Source: JSC-12 sp033764965
GTDB taxonomy: Bacteria; Cyanobacteriota; Cyanobacteriia; Leptolyngbyales; Leptolyngbyaceae
Direction: 5' to 3'
NCBI GenBank assembly: GCA_033764965.1
Contig: JANRIN010000301.1
Coordinates: 1 to 64,000, forward strand
Length of the DNA stretch: 64,000 nucleotides
Part shown: one piece after another, positions 34,047 through 42,259 of the stretch
How positions within the stretch are numbered: the first letter of the stretch is position 1
How the letters are laid out: each line of letters starts with the position of its first letter
Position numbers and translations under genes: made by a program
Notes under the pieces: generated by a model
Databases searched by the model: none
What the model was told of the DNA's origin: nothing
The model's input: only the letters and a program-made list of their open reading frames with translations

Positions 34047-34253
34047 TGGACAACGAAAGTAACAACCTCAGTAAACAGCAAAAGACCATGCCAAAACCAC
34101 CCTCAGCACAGGAAGTTCCGGATGAGGGATTTAGTAGCTAAGGATACAAGCACTCTTTTAAGGTAAAGCAATGTAAACAAACATCAGGCTTTCTTAAACT
34201 TTTCTTTCGTTAGCCTTGACTAATTAAAGTAATTAGAAAAATTTATTAGTTGG

Positions 34254-34350
34254 GGCTTACGCGAACCTCGGAGGTTTTGCCAGAAACGAGGCGTAATCAC
34301 CAGTGTTGACGCTTAAACCTCCGAGGTTTTAACCAAAACTGGCGTAAGCC
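34254..34350. repeat. MITE-like inverted repeat element
   Basis: Ends are ggcttacgc (34254-34262) and gcgtaagcc (34342-34350), a perfect 9-bp inverted repeat. Next to them on both sides are near-palindromes acctcggaggttt and acctccgaggttt. The centre is gccagaaacgaggcgtaatcac. The layout suggests a small non-autonomous mobile palindrome. Confidence 0.7.
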
Positions 34351-34378
34351 ACAAACCTACTTCTAATCATTCAATGGT

Positions 34379-34443
34379 GTAGGTTGGATTGAGGGATGAA
34401 ACCCAACGCCCGCATGGGTTACGCTGTCGCTAACCCATCCTAC
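34379..34443. repeat. GTAGG...TAACCC...CCTAC dispersed repeat
   Basis: Starts gtaggttgg and ends cccatcctac; inside gggtta-cgctgtcgc-taaccc forms a hairpin. This class of 'GGGTTACGCTGTCGCTAACCC' palindrome is frequent in cyanobacteria. Confidence 0.7.
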
Positions 34444-34503
34444 AAATAATTGTGCATTCCTACTTACTTTCTTTCGACTTTATAGATTGAGCTATGAAAT
34501 AAT

Positions 34504-35196
34504 TTAGCTGCGGAATAATCGACTGTATTGGGTTTCGTGGGTCATGCTGGCGATCGCCAGTCCCCAACCACAGTTTTCCAAGTCTGTGTCCGATCGGGGC
34601 AAAATTTTTTCTGCCGTGTCTTCTAAGTGAGGTTGGAGCGCTATCAGGGTGTGTTGTCCAGCGGTTTGTCCCAAAGGGATAAGTTTAATCCCTGCATTCA
34701 CCAAATTCGTAACCCAACTGTGCAGATACCCCAGAAGCGCGGGTTTTTCGTCAATTTGCCAATGGAAAGCCGCGATCGCAAAGGCAACTGCAAAGTTGCA
34801 ATTATCTTCCCACAAACCTATAATTGCAGGAATTTCAGATAGTTCTGGATGCAAATCTCGTAACAGCTTGAGCAATGATCGCCCCATCTGCCAGCTCTGC
34901 AAACGCAATTCTTCGGTGTCTCTGACCGCAGAGAGCCAAAGATTCCAACTTTCTAATGCTTGCCAATCTTGTGCAGCGATCGCCCGTTGGCTCCGCAGTA
35001 AAATGCCCGCTTCTAACTGCACTGCCCCATAGTTGAGTTCTCGAATTATCCAATGTTCCAAAGCGGCTTGATTGCAAATGATTCCACCATCTACCAATGT
35101 TTCCAATGCTTCCGAGTAGCTATAAGCTCCTACAGGTAAGGCGGGACTAGCAAGTTGCAGCAATCGCAGTAGGCTGGGTTGATTCAACTGACTCAA
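34504..35196 (-). CDS. ureF: Urease accessory protein UreF
   Basis: 230 aa. Acts with UreD, UreG and UreE to load nickel into urease. All-helical protein with the family start 'LLRLLQLASPALPVGAYSYSEALETLV' (shortened: SPALPVGAYSYSEALE), the 'RDTEELRLQSWQMGRSL' helix, and 'PLGQTAGQ' near the end. The start overlaps the end of ureE by 4 bp (ATGA). No other urease gene is in the window, so ureABC, ureD and ureG must be elsewhere. Confidence 0.94.
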   Translation of the reverse strand: MSQLNQPSLLRLLQLASPALPVGAYSYSEALETLVDGGIICNQAALEHWIIRELNYGAVQLEAGILLRSQRAIAAQDWQALESWNLWLSAVRDTEELRLQSWQMGRSLLKLLRDLHPELSEIPAIIGLWEDNCNFAVAFAIAAFHWQIDEKPALLGYLHSWVTNLVNAGIKLIPLGQTAGQHTLIALQPHLEDTAEKILPRSDTDLENCGWGLAIASMTHETQYSRLFRS

Positions 35197-35645
35197 TGGT
35201 GGTGTCCTCCGTAAGCGCCGCGTTCTGGTTGAAACGGTTGCACTTCTGCCAAAACCGCCAAGCCGCGATGAATTAGCATTTCTTGTAAAACTGGATCGGG
35301 AGATAAACGCAGGTAATCAGCAGCGATTTCTAAAGGCACATGACGATTGCCCAGATGATACGCCGCTTGTAGCAAATGCAATGGGGATGCTGCGGTCACG
35401 GTTAAAACAGGCTCCGGTTTTGCCACCACTCGCACCTTCACGCCATCATCTGATTGCAGAATGTCTCCATCTTGCAACATGGTGCCTCTAGGCAGTTGGA
35501 GAAAGATCGCTTGTCCATCTGCTGTTGCAAAGCGGTGGCGCGATCGAGTTCGTTCTTCTGCGGTCAACAACAATGTTTGGGCGATAGGAACTTCCGCATC
35601 GCCTGTTAACCGTTGGGTCAGGGTGAGCATGGGAGATGACTGCAT
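35193..35645 (-). CDS. ureE: Urease accessory protein UreE (nickel metallochaperone)
   Basis: 150 aa from ATG at 35645; homologues usually start at the ATG at 35630 (MLTLTQRL), which is equally possible. Two-domain metallochaperone: N-terminal peptide-binding domain with 'LTAEERTRSRHRF', C-terminal metal-binding domain with 'YHLGNRHVPLEI' (the nickel His) and a His tail (GGHHH). UreE delivers Ni2+ to UreG. Divergent from the HlyD gene with 84 bp between. Confidence 0.93.
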   Translation of the reverse strand: MQSSPMLTLTQRLTGDAEVPIAQTLLLTAEERTRSRHRFATADGQAIFLQLPRGTMLQDGDILQSDDGVKVRVVAKPEPVLTVTAASPLHLLQAAYHLGNRHVPLEIAADYLRLSPDPVLQEMLIHRGLAVLAEVQPFQPERGAYGGHHH

Positions 35646-35729
35646 AGTTTTGCGGGGTTGCAAATACTCCAAAGGGTAAGTAGGTTATTCTTGCATAAGA
35701 ATCCGACAAACGATGAGTGATCCAGCACC

Positions 35730-37181
35730 ATGAGTACCCAGTTTGACCAACCCGTTATTCTACGACGATCGCCCAAGTGGTCGCGGGCAGTCGTGTGGGG
35801 CATTGTCGGGGTCACTACCTTCACTGTGCTGTGGGCAACCCTCGCCAAAATTGAAGAGGCAGTATCCGCAACTGGACAGTTGGAACCGCAGGGAACGGTG
35901 CGCGATATTCGGGTTCCCATCAATGGAGTAGTCGAAAACGTCAATGTCAAGGATGGCGATCGTGTCACTCAAGGAACCATTCTCCTAACGCTGGAGCAAG
36001 AGACTGCTGATGCTCAAGTGACCTCACTCAAGAAAATTCGAGATGCCCTCAAAGCTGAAACCCTGTTTTATCGGCAAGAGATGGGTAACCAAACGTCGGA
36101 GCAAGTTGCCGCGATCGCAGAATATAAGTTGCCACCGGAAATGTTGGCGTTAACCAAAAGCCGTGCGGGTTTGGTGACAGAAACGGCATTGTTTCGTGCT
36201 CAACTGACGGGTTCCACGGAAGGAATTAGCCTGACACCCGAACAACGGTTACGCTTGCAATCGAGTTCGGCGGAGGTAGCGACTCGTGAGCGCACTGCTC
36301 AGTTAGAAGTCGAGCAATTAGAACGGCAACTGGCTCAGATTCAAGTGCAACTCAAGACCGCGAAGGAAATTTTGCGAATTAATGACGGCATTTATAACAA
36401 TTTGACGGAAGTTGCTAACCAGGGTGGAGTGCCACGAATCCAGTATCTGCGGCAAGAACAGGAACTAAAGAACAGTCAGGCAAAGGTTGAACAGCTTCAG
36501 GAAGAGCAGGGACGGTTGAGAGTTGCGATCGCTCAGGCAAAGCAAAAATTACAAAATACGGTAGCACTATCACAGCAGGATTTACTCACCAAAATTGCGG
36601 AAAATGAAAAAAATATTGCCAGCATCGACAGTGAGTTGAATAAGGCGATCGTTGAAAATGAAAAGAAAATCGCCGAAATTGACAGTCAACTCAAGCAAGC
36701 CGAGCAGACTTTAAAGTATCAAGCAGTGCGTTCTCCAGTCGATGGCACCGTGTTTGATTTGAAAGCTTCTGGTGCGGGATATGTGGCAACCACGGCGGAA
36801 CCTGTGTTGAAAGTTGTCCCCAGAGATGCCCTCAAAGTGGAACTGTTTGTGCCCAACAAGGATATTGGCTTTATCAAAACGGGACTACCTGTGGATGTGC
36901 GAGTTGATTCTTTCCCGTTTAGTGAATTTGGTGATCTAAAAGGTGTCGTGGAGTCGATCGGCTCGGATGCTTTGCCACCTACTCAAGAACGCCCCTTCTA
37001 CAGCTTCCCGGTAAAAGTGCGCCTAGACGACACCAGCGGACTGAAAAACAACGGTCGCGATCTGCGGCTGCAATCGGGGATGTCTGTCAGCGCCAATATC
37101 AAGATTCGGCAGCGATCGATCATGTCTATCTTTGTAGATGGCTTCACGCAAAAAGTGGATAACTTCAAATCTGTTCGCTGA
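35730..37181 (+). CDS. HlyD family membrane-fusion (adaptor) protein
   Basis: 483 aa. Short cytosolic N-terminus, one membrane helix (about 21-40, VVWGIVGVTTFTVLWATLA), lipoyl-like half motif 'VPINGVVENVNVKDGDRVTQG', a long coiled-coil hairpin (about 145-345, rich in E/Q/L), the second half-lipoyl 'QAVRSPVDGTVFDL', and a beta-barrel/MP domain. Such adaptors bridge an inner-membrane ABC exporter (PCAT or HlyB type) and an outer-membrane TolC-like channel for type I secretion. The partner ABC gene is not adjacent. Confidence 0.9.
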   Translation: MSTQFDQPVILRRSPKWSRAVVWGIVGVTTFTVLWATLAKIEEAVSATGQLEPQGTVRDIRVPINGVVENVNVKDGDRVTQGTILLTLEQETADAQVTSLKKIRDALKAETLFYRQEMGNQTSEQVAAIAEYKLPPEMLALTKSRAGLVTETALFRAQLTGSTEGISLTPEQRLRLQSSSAEVATRERTAQLEVEQLERQLAQIQVQLKTAKEILRINDGIYNNLTEVANQGGVPRIQYLRQEQELKNSQAKVEQLQEEQGRLRVAIAQAKQKLQNTVALSQQDLLTKIAENEKNIASIDSELNKAIVENEKKIAEIDSQLKQAEQTLKYQAVRSPVDGTVFDLKASGAGYVATTAEPVLKVVPRDALKVELFVPNKDIGFIKTGLPVDVRVDSFPFSEFGDLKGVVESIGSDALPPTQERPFYSFPVKVRLDDTSGLKNNGRDLRLQSGMSVSANIKIRQRSIMSIFVDGFTQKVDNFKSVR

Positions 37182-37220
37182 CACATAAATGGGACGCAAC
37201 TAGATGACTTCAATAGAAGT

Positions 37221-37311
37221 GTCATTGGTCATCGGTCATTGGTCATTGGCAAAGGACGAGCGACCAATGACCAGTGACTAAGGACGAGTGACGAATGACC
37301 AATGACCAATA
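37221..37311. repeat. Short tandem repeat cluster, TGACCAATGAC type
   Basis: Left arm of gtcattggtcatcggtcattgg units, centre caaaggacgagc, right arm ccaatgaccagtgac...gaatgaccaatgacc. The two arms are inverted copies and can pair. Same family as 7066-7152. Confidence 0.8.
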
Positions 37312-37323
37312 ACTTCTAATCAT

Positions 37324-38223
37324 TCATGTTTTATTTGGAGCCAACCACAACGCCAGATTTCGTAAATAAGCTTTCAAGTCTGGCAGTGCATTGGGTTCAG
37401 TTTGCATCGTATCTCCGGGTGGTTCATCTACAAAGCTAGGACATCCTAAAGTCGCATCCCAGTTGTAATCGCAGAAATGATGAAATGTGGATTCAGCGAT
37501 CGCTCTGCCTAACAAATTGCCCTCTTCGTCACGATCGTGCTCAAATGCCACTGCCAGGTTGAACGATCGTCCAGTCGTTTTACTGAGTCCTGTGGCAATG
37601 ACACGAGCAGCGGTATTGCCATCGGGTACACCAACTGCGCCCTCGTGGGGATGGGCGGGCAAAAATTGGATGATACCCGTGGGAGATGCCTGATTTTTCA
37701 GTAACTCGTGGATCGGTTCGATCGGAGTGATTTTTTGACAATCTCCATTGCGTCCAGAGTGATAATTGGGCCAGGAAATATAGGTGGTGTAGGGGTCGTC
37801 AATGCAATGACGGGAGGGATCTGGGTCGGGGTTCTTGCTATGGAAATAGTGGGCTTCTCCCACGCCTGCCAGGGTACACACAGAGCTACCTAAATCCATG
37901 TGGTCGCGCGTCACCATCATGCCACCCCCCCGCCGCCGAAATTGACTAATGCCGATGCAGTCGTTTTCAGTGATGCCATCTCCGGTGTCAACCGCAAACA
38001 ACCATAACTCATCAAAATCTGAATCGTAGAGAGAACTGAGGACAGGATCATCCCCGTCTTCATTCACCTGGCGATCGCGCGCGACAACCTCACACAACTG
38101 ATTCCCCGCTGCGTCCTGCAAAGAAGACAAGTACTCGTGCAAGAGTGAAAATCGGGCAATGCTCCAGTCATCCTCGGTTGTGGGGATGGTGGTTTGCAGC
38201 AGAATCCGAATTGGTTTCACCAC
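37324..38223 (-). CDS. Hypothetical protein, possibly ThuA/GATase1-like fold
   Basis: 299 aa, no signal peptide. Begins 'IRILLQTTIPTTEDDWSIARF', contains 'YDSDFDELWLFAVDTGDGITENDC' (start of a flavodoxin-like unit), then 'FRRRGGGMMVTRDHMDLGSSVCTLAG', which resembles the 'GG..vt.DH.D.G' region of ThuA/class I amidotransferase-like proteins. A catalytic Cys is not evident. Start: GTG at 38223 has an AGGAG element (38232-38236) 8 bp away; a TTG at 38229 is too close to it. Family and function are unsure. Confidence 0.65.
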   Translation of the reverse strand: MVKPIRILLQTTIPTTEDDWSIARFSLLHEYLSSLQDAAGNQLCEVVARDRQVNEDGDDPVLSSLYDSDFDELWLFAVDTGDGITENDCIGISQFRRRGGGMMVTRDHMDLGSSVCTLAGVGEAHYFHSKNPDPDPSRHCIDDPYTTYISWPNYHSGRNGDCQKITPIEPIHELLKNQASPTGIIQFLPAHPHEGAVGVPDGNTAARVIATGLSKTTGRSFNLAVAFEHDRDEEGNLLGRAIAESTFHHFCDYNWDATLGCPSFVDEPPGDTMQTEPNALPDLKAYLRNLALWLAPNKT

Positions 38224-38497
38224 GGACAACTCTCCTGATCAGCGTGCTTGTTCTAATGCTATTGTCCATCGAAATTGAGTGCGTTATCGAAGGAATTGCC
38301 CAAACGCTTTTGTGATTGAAATCACTTTAATTCGGTGAAGCGATCACCGATTACGTTGATATACGTCAGGGGTGGAAGGTGGGAAGATCACGCGATCGCT
38401 CCCGCTTCAATCACGTCTCAATCCTGGCGGATCAGGGATATTAGATTTGCTGAGTCATAGATTCAAGCAAGCCTGGTCGTCAATCCCACACTGTCTT

Positions 38498-38689
38498 ATG
38501 AACGCCCCTCTCCTTACCCGTTTAATCAACTTTTTGCAAGAAGAGTTGTTGATTCCCACCGAATCGATTCAAATGGCGATGCGCCACGAAGAAGCGCCCA
38601 ACCTTTTCCCGATGGTGCTCTGGCAGTATGGGTTAGTTTCGATAGAGCAGTTGGATCGAATTTTTGATTGGCTGGAAACTGCGTTATAG
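38498..38689 (+). CDS. DUF2949 small protein
   Basis: 63 aa with the DUF2949 pattern: 'LINFLQEELLIPTESIQMAMRH', 'FPMVLWQYGLVSIEQLDRIFDWLE'. Two short helical halves resembling the GspE_N/MshEN type repeat ('LW.yGLVs.eQLd.ifdwle'). Function unknown, confined to cyanobacteria. The ATG at 38498 gives the family's normal length; the frame extends upstream without homology. Ends 6 bp inside the convergent proA. Confidence 0.88.
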   Translation: MNAPLLTRLINFLQEELLIPTESIQMAMRHEEAPNLFPMVLWQYGLVSIEQLDRIFDWLETAL

Positions 38690-40000
38690 ATCCTTGTGCG
38701 TAAAGGGTTTGGCATCCGCGCCGGAGTAGGTGGCAGCAATGTGACCATTTCCCTCCAATTGGTACTTATAGGTCACTAAACCTTCTAAGCCAACGGGTCC
38801 GCGAGGTGGCATTTTCTGGGTACTGATGCCCACCTCTGCCCCAAAGCCATAACGGAATCCATCGGCAAATCGGGTGGAGCAATTGTGATAAACTCCCGCT
38901 GCATCAACTTGTGCCATAAAAGTGGCAGCGGTTGCGGCATTTTCGGTGACGATCGCCTCGGTATGCCGCGATCCATAGGTGTTGATATGAGCGATCGCCT
39001 CTTCCAGATGATTCACGATCTTGATTGCCAAAACCAAGTCACTGTATTCGGTTGACCAATCGGCTTCCGTAGCAGGAGCAATAGGCAAAATTTCTAGAGT
39101 GCGAGCATCCCCCCGCAATTCCACATTTTGGGCTTGCAAGGTGCTGACTACTTCCAGCAGAAAATTAGCCGCAATATCCTGATGCACCAGTAAGGTTTCG
39201 ATCGCATTACAAGCGGCGGGATAGTGAGTCTTGGCATCAACGGTAATGGCGATCGCTTTAGCAATATCTGCTGCTGCATCTATATATAGATGGCAAATTC
39301 CGTCTGCATGACCCAAAACCGGAATGCGTGTATTGTCCTGCACAAACCGCACAAACGAGTTGGAACCCCTGGGGATGATGAGATCCACGTATTGATCCAG
39401 CTTCAGCAGTTCCAATGTTTCCTCCCGTGTCGCCAAAAGCTGCACCACGGTTGGATCAAGTCCGGCTTGCTCTAGTCCTTGCCGAATGGCTTTGACCAAC
39501 ACCTCACACGATCGAATTGCTTCCTTGCCGCCTTTCAAAATCACGCCATTGCCAGACTTGACTGCCAAACTAGAAATTTGTACCACGGCATCGGGACGAG
39601 CTTCAAAAATTACGCCCAACACTCCCAGGGGACAGGTAATTCGCTGCAACACTAATCCCGTATCCAGTTCTCGCTTGAGTTGCACCACTCCCACGGGATC
39701 AGGCAGTTTTGCCACATCTCGCACGCCAACGATCGCGCCCTTCAGCTTCGACTCATCAAATTTCAATCGAGCGTATAAGGCATCGGATAACCCCTCTGCT
39801 TGTGCTGCCTCGCAATCTGCTCGATTTGCTGCCAAAATTTCCGGAGTCGCCGCTTCCAGTGCCAGCGCGATCGCCTCCAGCGCCTGATTCTTCGCCGCGG
39901 TTGGCAGTGTTCCCAGCAAACGCGCACTGGCTCTGGTTTGTTGAGCCAATTCCACCAGGGATAAAGCAGAATGAGAAGGTGCGATCGAGGAAAGCGTCAT
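38684..40000 (-). CDS. proA: Glutamate-5-semialdehyde dehydrogenase (gamma-glutamyl phosphate reductase)
   Basis: 438 aa. Reduces gamma-glutamyl phosphate with NADPH in proline synthesis. ALDH-like fold with 'VKSGNGVILKGGKEAIRS', 'LIIPRGSNSFVRFVQD', the catalytic Cys region 'HYPAACNAIETLLVH' and 'PRGPVGLEGLVTYKYQL'. Full length. The partner proB is not in the window. A repeat-rich 193-bp gap lies upstream. Confidence 0.96.
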   Translation of the reverse strand: MTLSSIAPSHSALSLVELAQQTRASARLLGTLPTAAKNQALEAIALALEAATPEILAANRADCEAAQAEGLSDALYARLKFDESKLKGAIVGVRDVAKLPDPVGVVQLKRELDTGLVLQRITCPLGVLGVIFEARPDAVVQISSLAVKSGNGVILKGGKEAIRSCEVLVKAIRQGLEQAGLDPTVVQLLATREETLELLKLDQYVDLIIPRGSNSFVRFVQDNTRIPVLGHADGICHLYIDAAADIAKAIAITVDAKTHYPAACNAIETLLVHQDIAANFLLEVVSTLQAQNVELRGDARTLEILPIAPATEADWSTEYSDLVLAIKIVNHLEEAIAHINTYGSRHTEAIVTENAATAATFMAQVDAAGVYHNCSTRFADGFRYGFGAEVGISTQKMPPRGPVGLEGLVTYKYQLEGNGHIAATYSGADAKPFTHKDL

Positions 40001-40096
40001 AAACTATATCCAAATCAAACTTAAATCAACAGCCCGACCAGCAAAAGCGATCATTTACTCCTTAGTTTAGAAGATTTTCCCTCACCCACTCACCTA

Positions 40097-40192
40097 GTCA
40101 TTCGTCATTCGTCATTCGTCACTTGTCACTCGTCACTCTCTCACCCACCCCCTTACTCCCCTACTCCCTCACCCCCACTCCCCACTCCCCAT
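40097..40192. repeat. Tandem repeats: GTCATTC units then CCCCACTCC units
   Basis: Left block of gtcattc/gtcactc heptamers (40097-40136), right block of cccccttactcccctactccctcacccccactccccac. Ends one base before the ATG at 40194, so the gene has almost no free leader. Same family as the clusters at 7066 and 37221. Confidence 0.85.
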
Positions 40193-40193
40193 C

Positions 40194-40526
40194 ATGGATT
40201 CCTACTACAAACCCGAACATTTGCCCAACTTCAGCAAGATTGGTGAAGGCAGTCCAGAGCTTGCCGAGAAATTTTTTGCTTACTATGGAGCCGTTTTTGC
40301 CGAGGGTGCTCTATCCAGTCGGGAGAAAGCCCTGATCGCCTTGGCGGTTGCTCATACAGTGCAATGCCCCTACTGTATTGATGCCTACAGCAAGGAATCG
40401 TTACAGCAAGGGGCAGATTTAGAACAGATGACCGAAGCCATCCATGTTGCGACTGCAATCCGGGGCGGCGCGTCCCTCATTCACGGATTGCAGATGTTGG
40501 ATCAGGTTAACCAACTGGGGATGTAG
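40194..40526 (+). CDS. Carboxymuconolactone decarboxylase family protein (arsenosugar-associated AhpD-like)
   Basis: 110 aa. AhpD-like all-helical protein with the redox motif C-P-Y-C-I-D-A-Y (about 60-67). The sequence 'FFAYYGAVFAEGALSSREKALIALAVAHTVQCPYC' (given in part: AYYGAVFAEGALSSREKAL) matches the small CMD protein that usually accompanies arsenosugar synthesis genes (arsM/arsS). No such gene is within this window. The upstream C-rich repeat reaches the ATG. Convergent with a glycosyltransferase and overlaps its end by 20 bp. Confidence 0.83.
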   Translation: MDSYYKPEHLPNFSKIGEGSPELAEKFFAYYGAVFAEGALSSREKALIALAVAHTVQCPYCIDAYSKESLQQGADLEQMTEAIHVATAIRGGASLIHGLQMLDQVNQLGM

Positions 40527-41673
40527 CTGGTTGCTGAGAAGTTAGTGGAGCCGTGACAGGGGTTCTGGTTTTCTTGTCAATAACGAGATCAGCGATCGTT
40601 TTCACGAATTCACCCTGCTTAAAGTACCCCTCCAAAACTCGACGAGCATTCGTAATAATCCGGGCTGCTTCATCCGGGTTGCGGAGGTAAAAGTCACATT
40701 TTTCTTCTAAATCTGAAAAATCCCACTTCAAAGGCACATAGGTTTCGTTGGGATAGTAAATGTTGGGAGCCGTATCGATATGATCCATGTTCGGCTTCAA
40801 CAACAGGGAGTCGTAGCAAACGGCTTCGTAATCGCGCCAGGTTGTCTCACCCCACCCAAAGGGACTAAACACAATTCGGCTACGTTCGATTTCATCACGA
40901 TACTGCTTGCTTGAAACGGTACGCGCTTCAGGGAACTCGCCACTAACCGCTAAACGATATTTCGATCCCATCTGTTTTACGGCTTCAACCGATGCCATCC
41001 GGTACTCGGTGTACCAGCTTTCTTTATCGTGGATGGAACTGTAGGACAGGTGACAAAACACATCAACGTCTTTCGGCTTACGACGAAATTGCCGATTGCT
41101 GAGTTTCCAGCTTAAAGGTTTGAAGAGCAGGGTTTCAAACTGGCGCAGAGTGACAACGTTCCAACCCGTTCCAATCCGATCTTCATAGCCATTAGGGACT
41201 GGAGAGCCAACGTGCCAGTCGTAAATATCTTTGCCTTGCTCCCGCACAAGGTAATCCGTAATCATTGTTCCACCAAGGAGGGGCTTTTTATACTGCTGCA
41301 CATCTTTGAGGCGTTGATATTTCAGCAGCTTATCGACATAGGGCAAAACGCCGAAGAACCGACTGCTAACCTGATCCCACGGATCAATGAAGAAAATCTT
41401 CCGACCCGGATTTGCAGTATGAATGGTTTTCATGGTTTGCACCACCTCGTCTGCACTCTCGCGCCAATCAGGTCGAACAAACAAAATTTCCACGTCAGCA
41501 TTGATATTCTGGCAAGCCTGCTTGATCTCTGTAATGGAAACTGCCTGGATGTGGGTGAAGGTCAGCCCAAGTTCCCGTCGAAGCAGTTGACGATTGCGGA
41601 AAAAGGGATCAAGTTGAGCTGCCGAGATTTTATCAGTCTTTTTGTTTGCGTTACCGACGATGATTGACTTCAT
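40507..41673 (-). CDS. Glycosyltransferase-like protein
   Basis: 388 aa, soluble. The C-terminal half 'RSRIVFSPFGWGETTWRDYEAVCYDSL' (in part) and 'NEVYVPLKWDFSDLEEK'-like 'YVPLKWDFSDLEEKCDFYL..PDEAARI..NARR' is the layout of exostosin-like and GT1/GT-B transferases, which bind a sugar nucleotide. The N-terminal half has 'ILFVRPDWRESADEV' and 'IFFIDPWDQVSSRFFGVLPYVDKLLK'. Acceptor and donor unknown. The 586-bp gap upstream suggests a long regulatory region. Confidence 0.75.
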   Translation of the reverse strand: MKSIIVGNANKKTDKISAAQLDPFFRNRQLLRRELGLTFTHIQAVSITEIKQACQNINADVEILFVRPDWRESADEVVQTMKTIHTANPGRKIFFIDPWDQVSSRFFGVLPYVDKLLKYQRLKDVQQYKKPLLGGTMITDYLVREQGKDIYDWHVGSPVPNGYEDRIGTGWNVVTLRQFETLLFKPLSWKLSNRQFRRKPKDVDVFCHLSYSSIHDKESWYTEYRMASVEAVKQMGSKYRLAVSGEFPEARTVSSKQYRDEIERSRIVFSPFGWGETTWRDYEAVCYDSLLLKPNMDHIDTAPNIYYPNETYVPLKWDFSDLEEKCDFYLRNPDEAARIITNARRVLEGYFKQGEFVKTIADLVIDKKTRTPVTAPLTSQQPATSPVG

Positions 41674-42259
41674 AAGCTTTTGGTGGCTTGGTTGGTATTA
41701 CGTAGGAGCAATCGCTAGACCCTGATCGGCTGATTAGTAGATCCCCTTAGTCTAAACTAGAAAGTTTTGTGAAGGCATAAGGGAAAATACACTACAAAAA
41801 AATGAGAATTTCTACTGATAGAAAACAAACAGTAAGATTACCTACTCACTTGACGCAATCATTGCATGGAATTTTGTGGTAGCGTCCAACTTTATCGTTA
41901 CTTCAACACCCTGTCTACGTATCTTCACGGTGCATTTATCTCTCAACCTGAGAACTTAAATTTGACTCATGCGCTTTTCACGTAGAAAACCTATAACTTC
42001 ATAGAAGATTTTTGACTTTTCTCATAGAAATAAGATTTTTACGATTCCGGATCGATCGCCTGTAAATTCTTTACATAACTTCACTCTGTCAGAAGCTCCT
42101 AGACACGAGTCCTTACACCCTCCAACTAAACCCAGGAAACAAGTGTGGGGAATACTGCAACACAACGTTGCAAACTTGTAAAGGATCAGCGTTCTTTCGA
42201 GGGTTGAAGTGGGGAATATTGAAAATTAAGCATAAACAGTTCGGCGTAGGAGCGATCCT
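41674..42259. other. Long AT-rich divergent intergenic region
   Basis: 586 bp, richer in A/T than the neighbours, with several T-rich runs (near 42001-42040). I find no supported gene: the best small frames are 26 and 39 codons with no homology signs. An AGGAG ribosome site (42248-42252) serves the GTG start at 42260. Confidence 0.4.

Larger units (their letters stand above)
34047..34503. other. Intergenic region with two repeat elements
   Basis: 457 bp between two leftward genes. It holds a 97-bp inverted-repeat element (34254-34350) and a GTAGG...CCTAC dispersed repeat (34379-34443). The rest is AT-rich with no gene seen. Confidence 0.55.

Noticed and set aside
40097..40192. Tandem repeats that could be taken for a CRISPR array
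   Set aside because: Units are 7-8 bp, degenerate and adjacent without spacers of constant length; no cas genes.
41865..41984. 39-codon frame (MEFCGSVQLYRY...) in the long gap
   Set aside because: Short, no ribosome site, no conserved pattern that I know.
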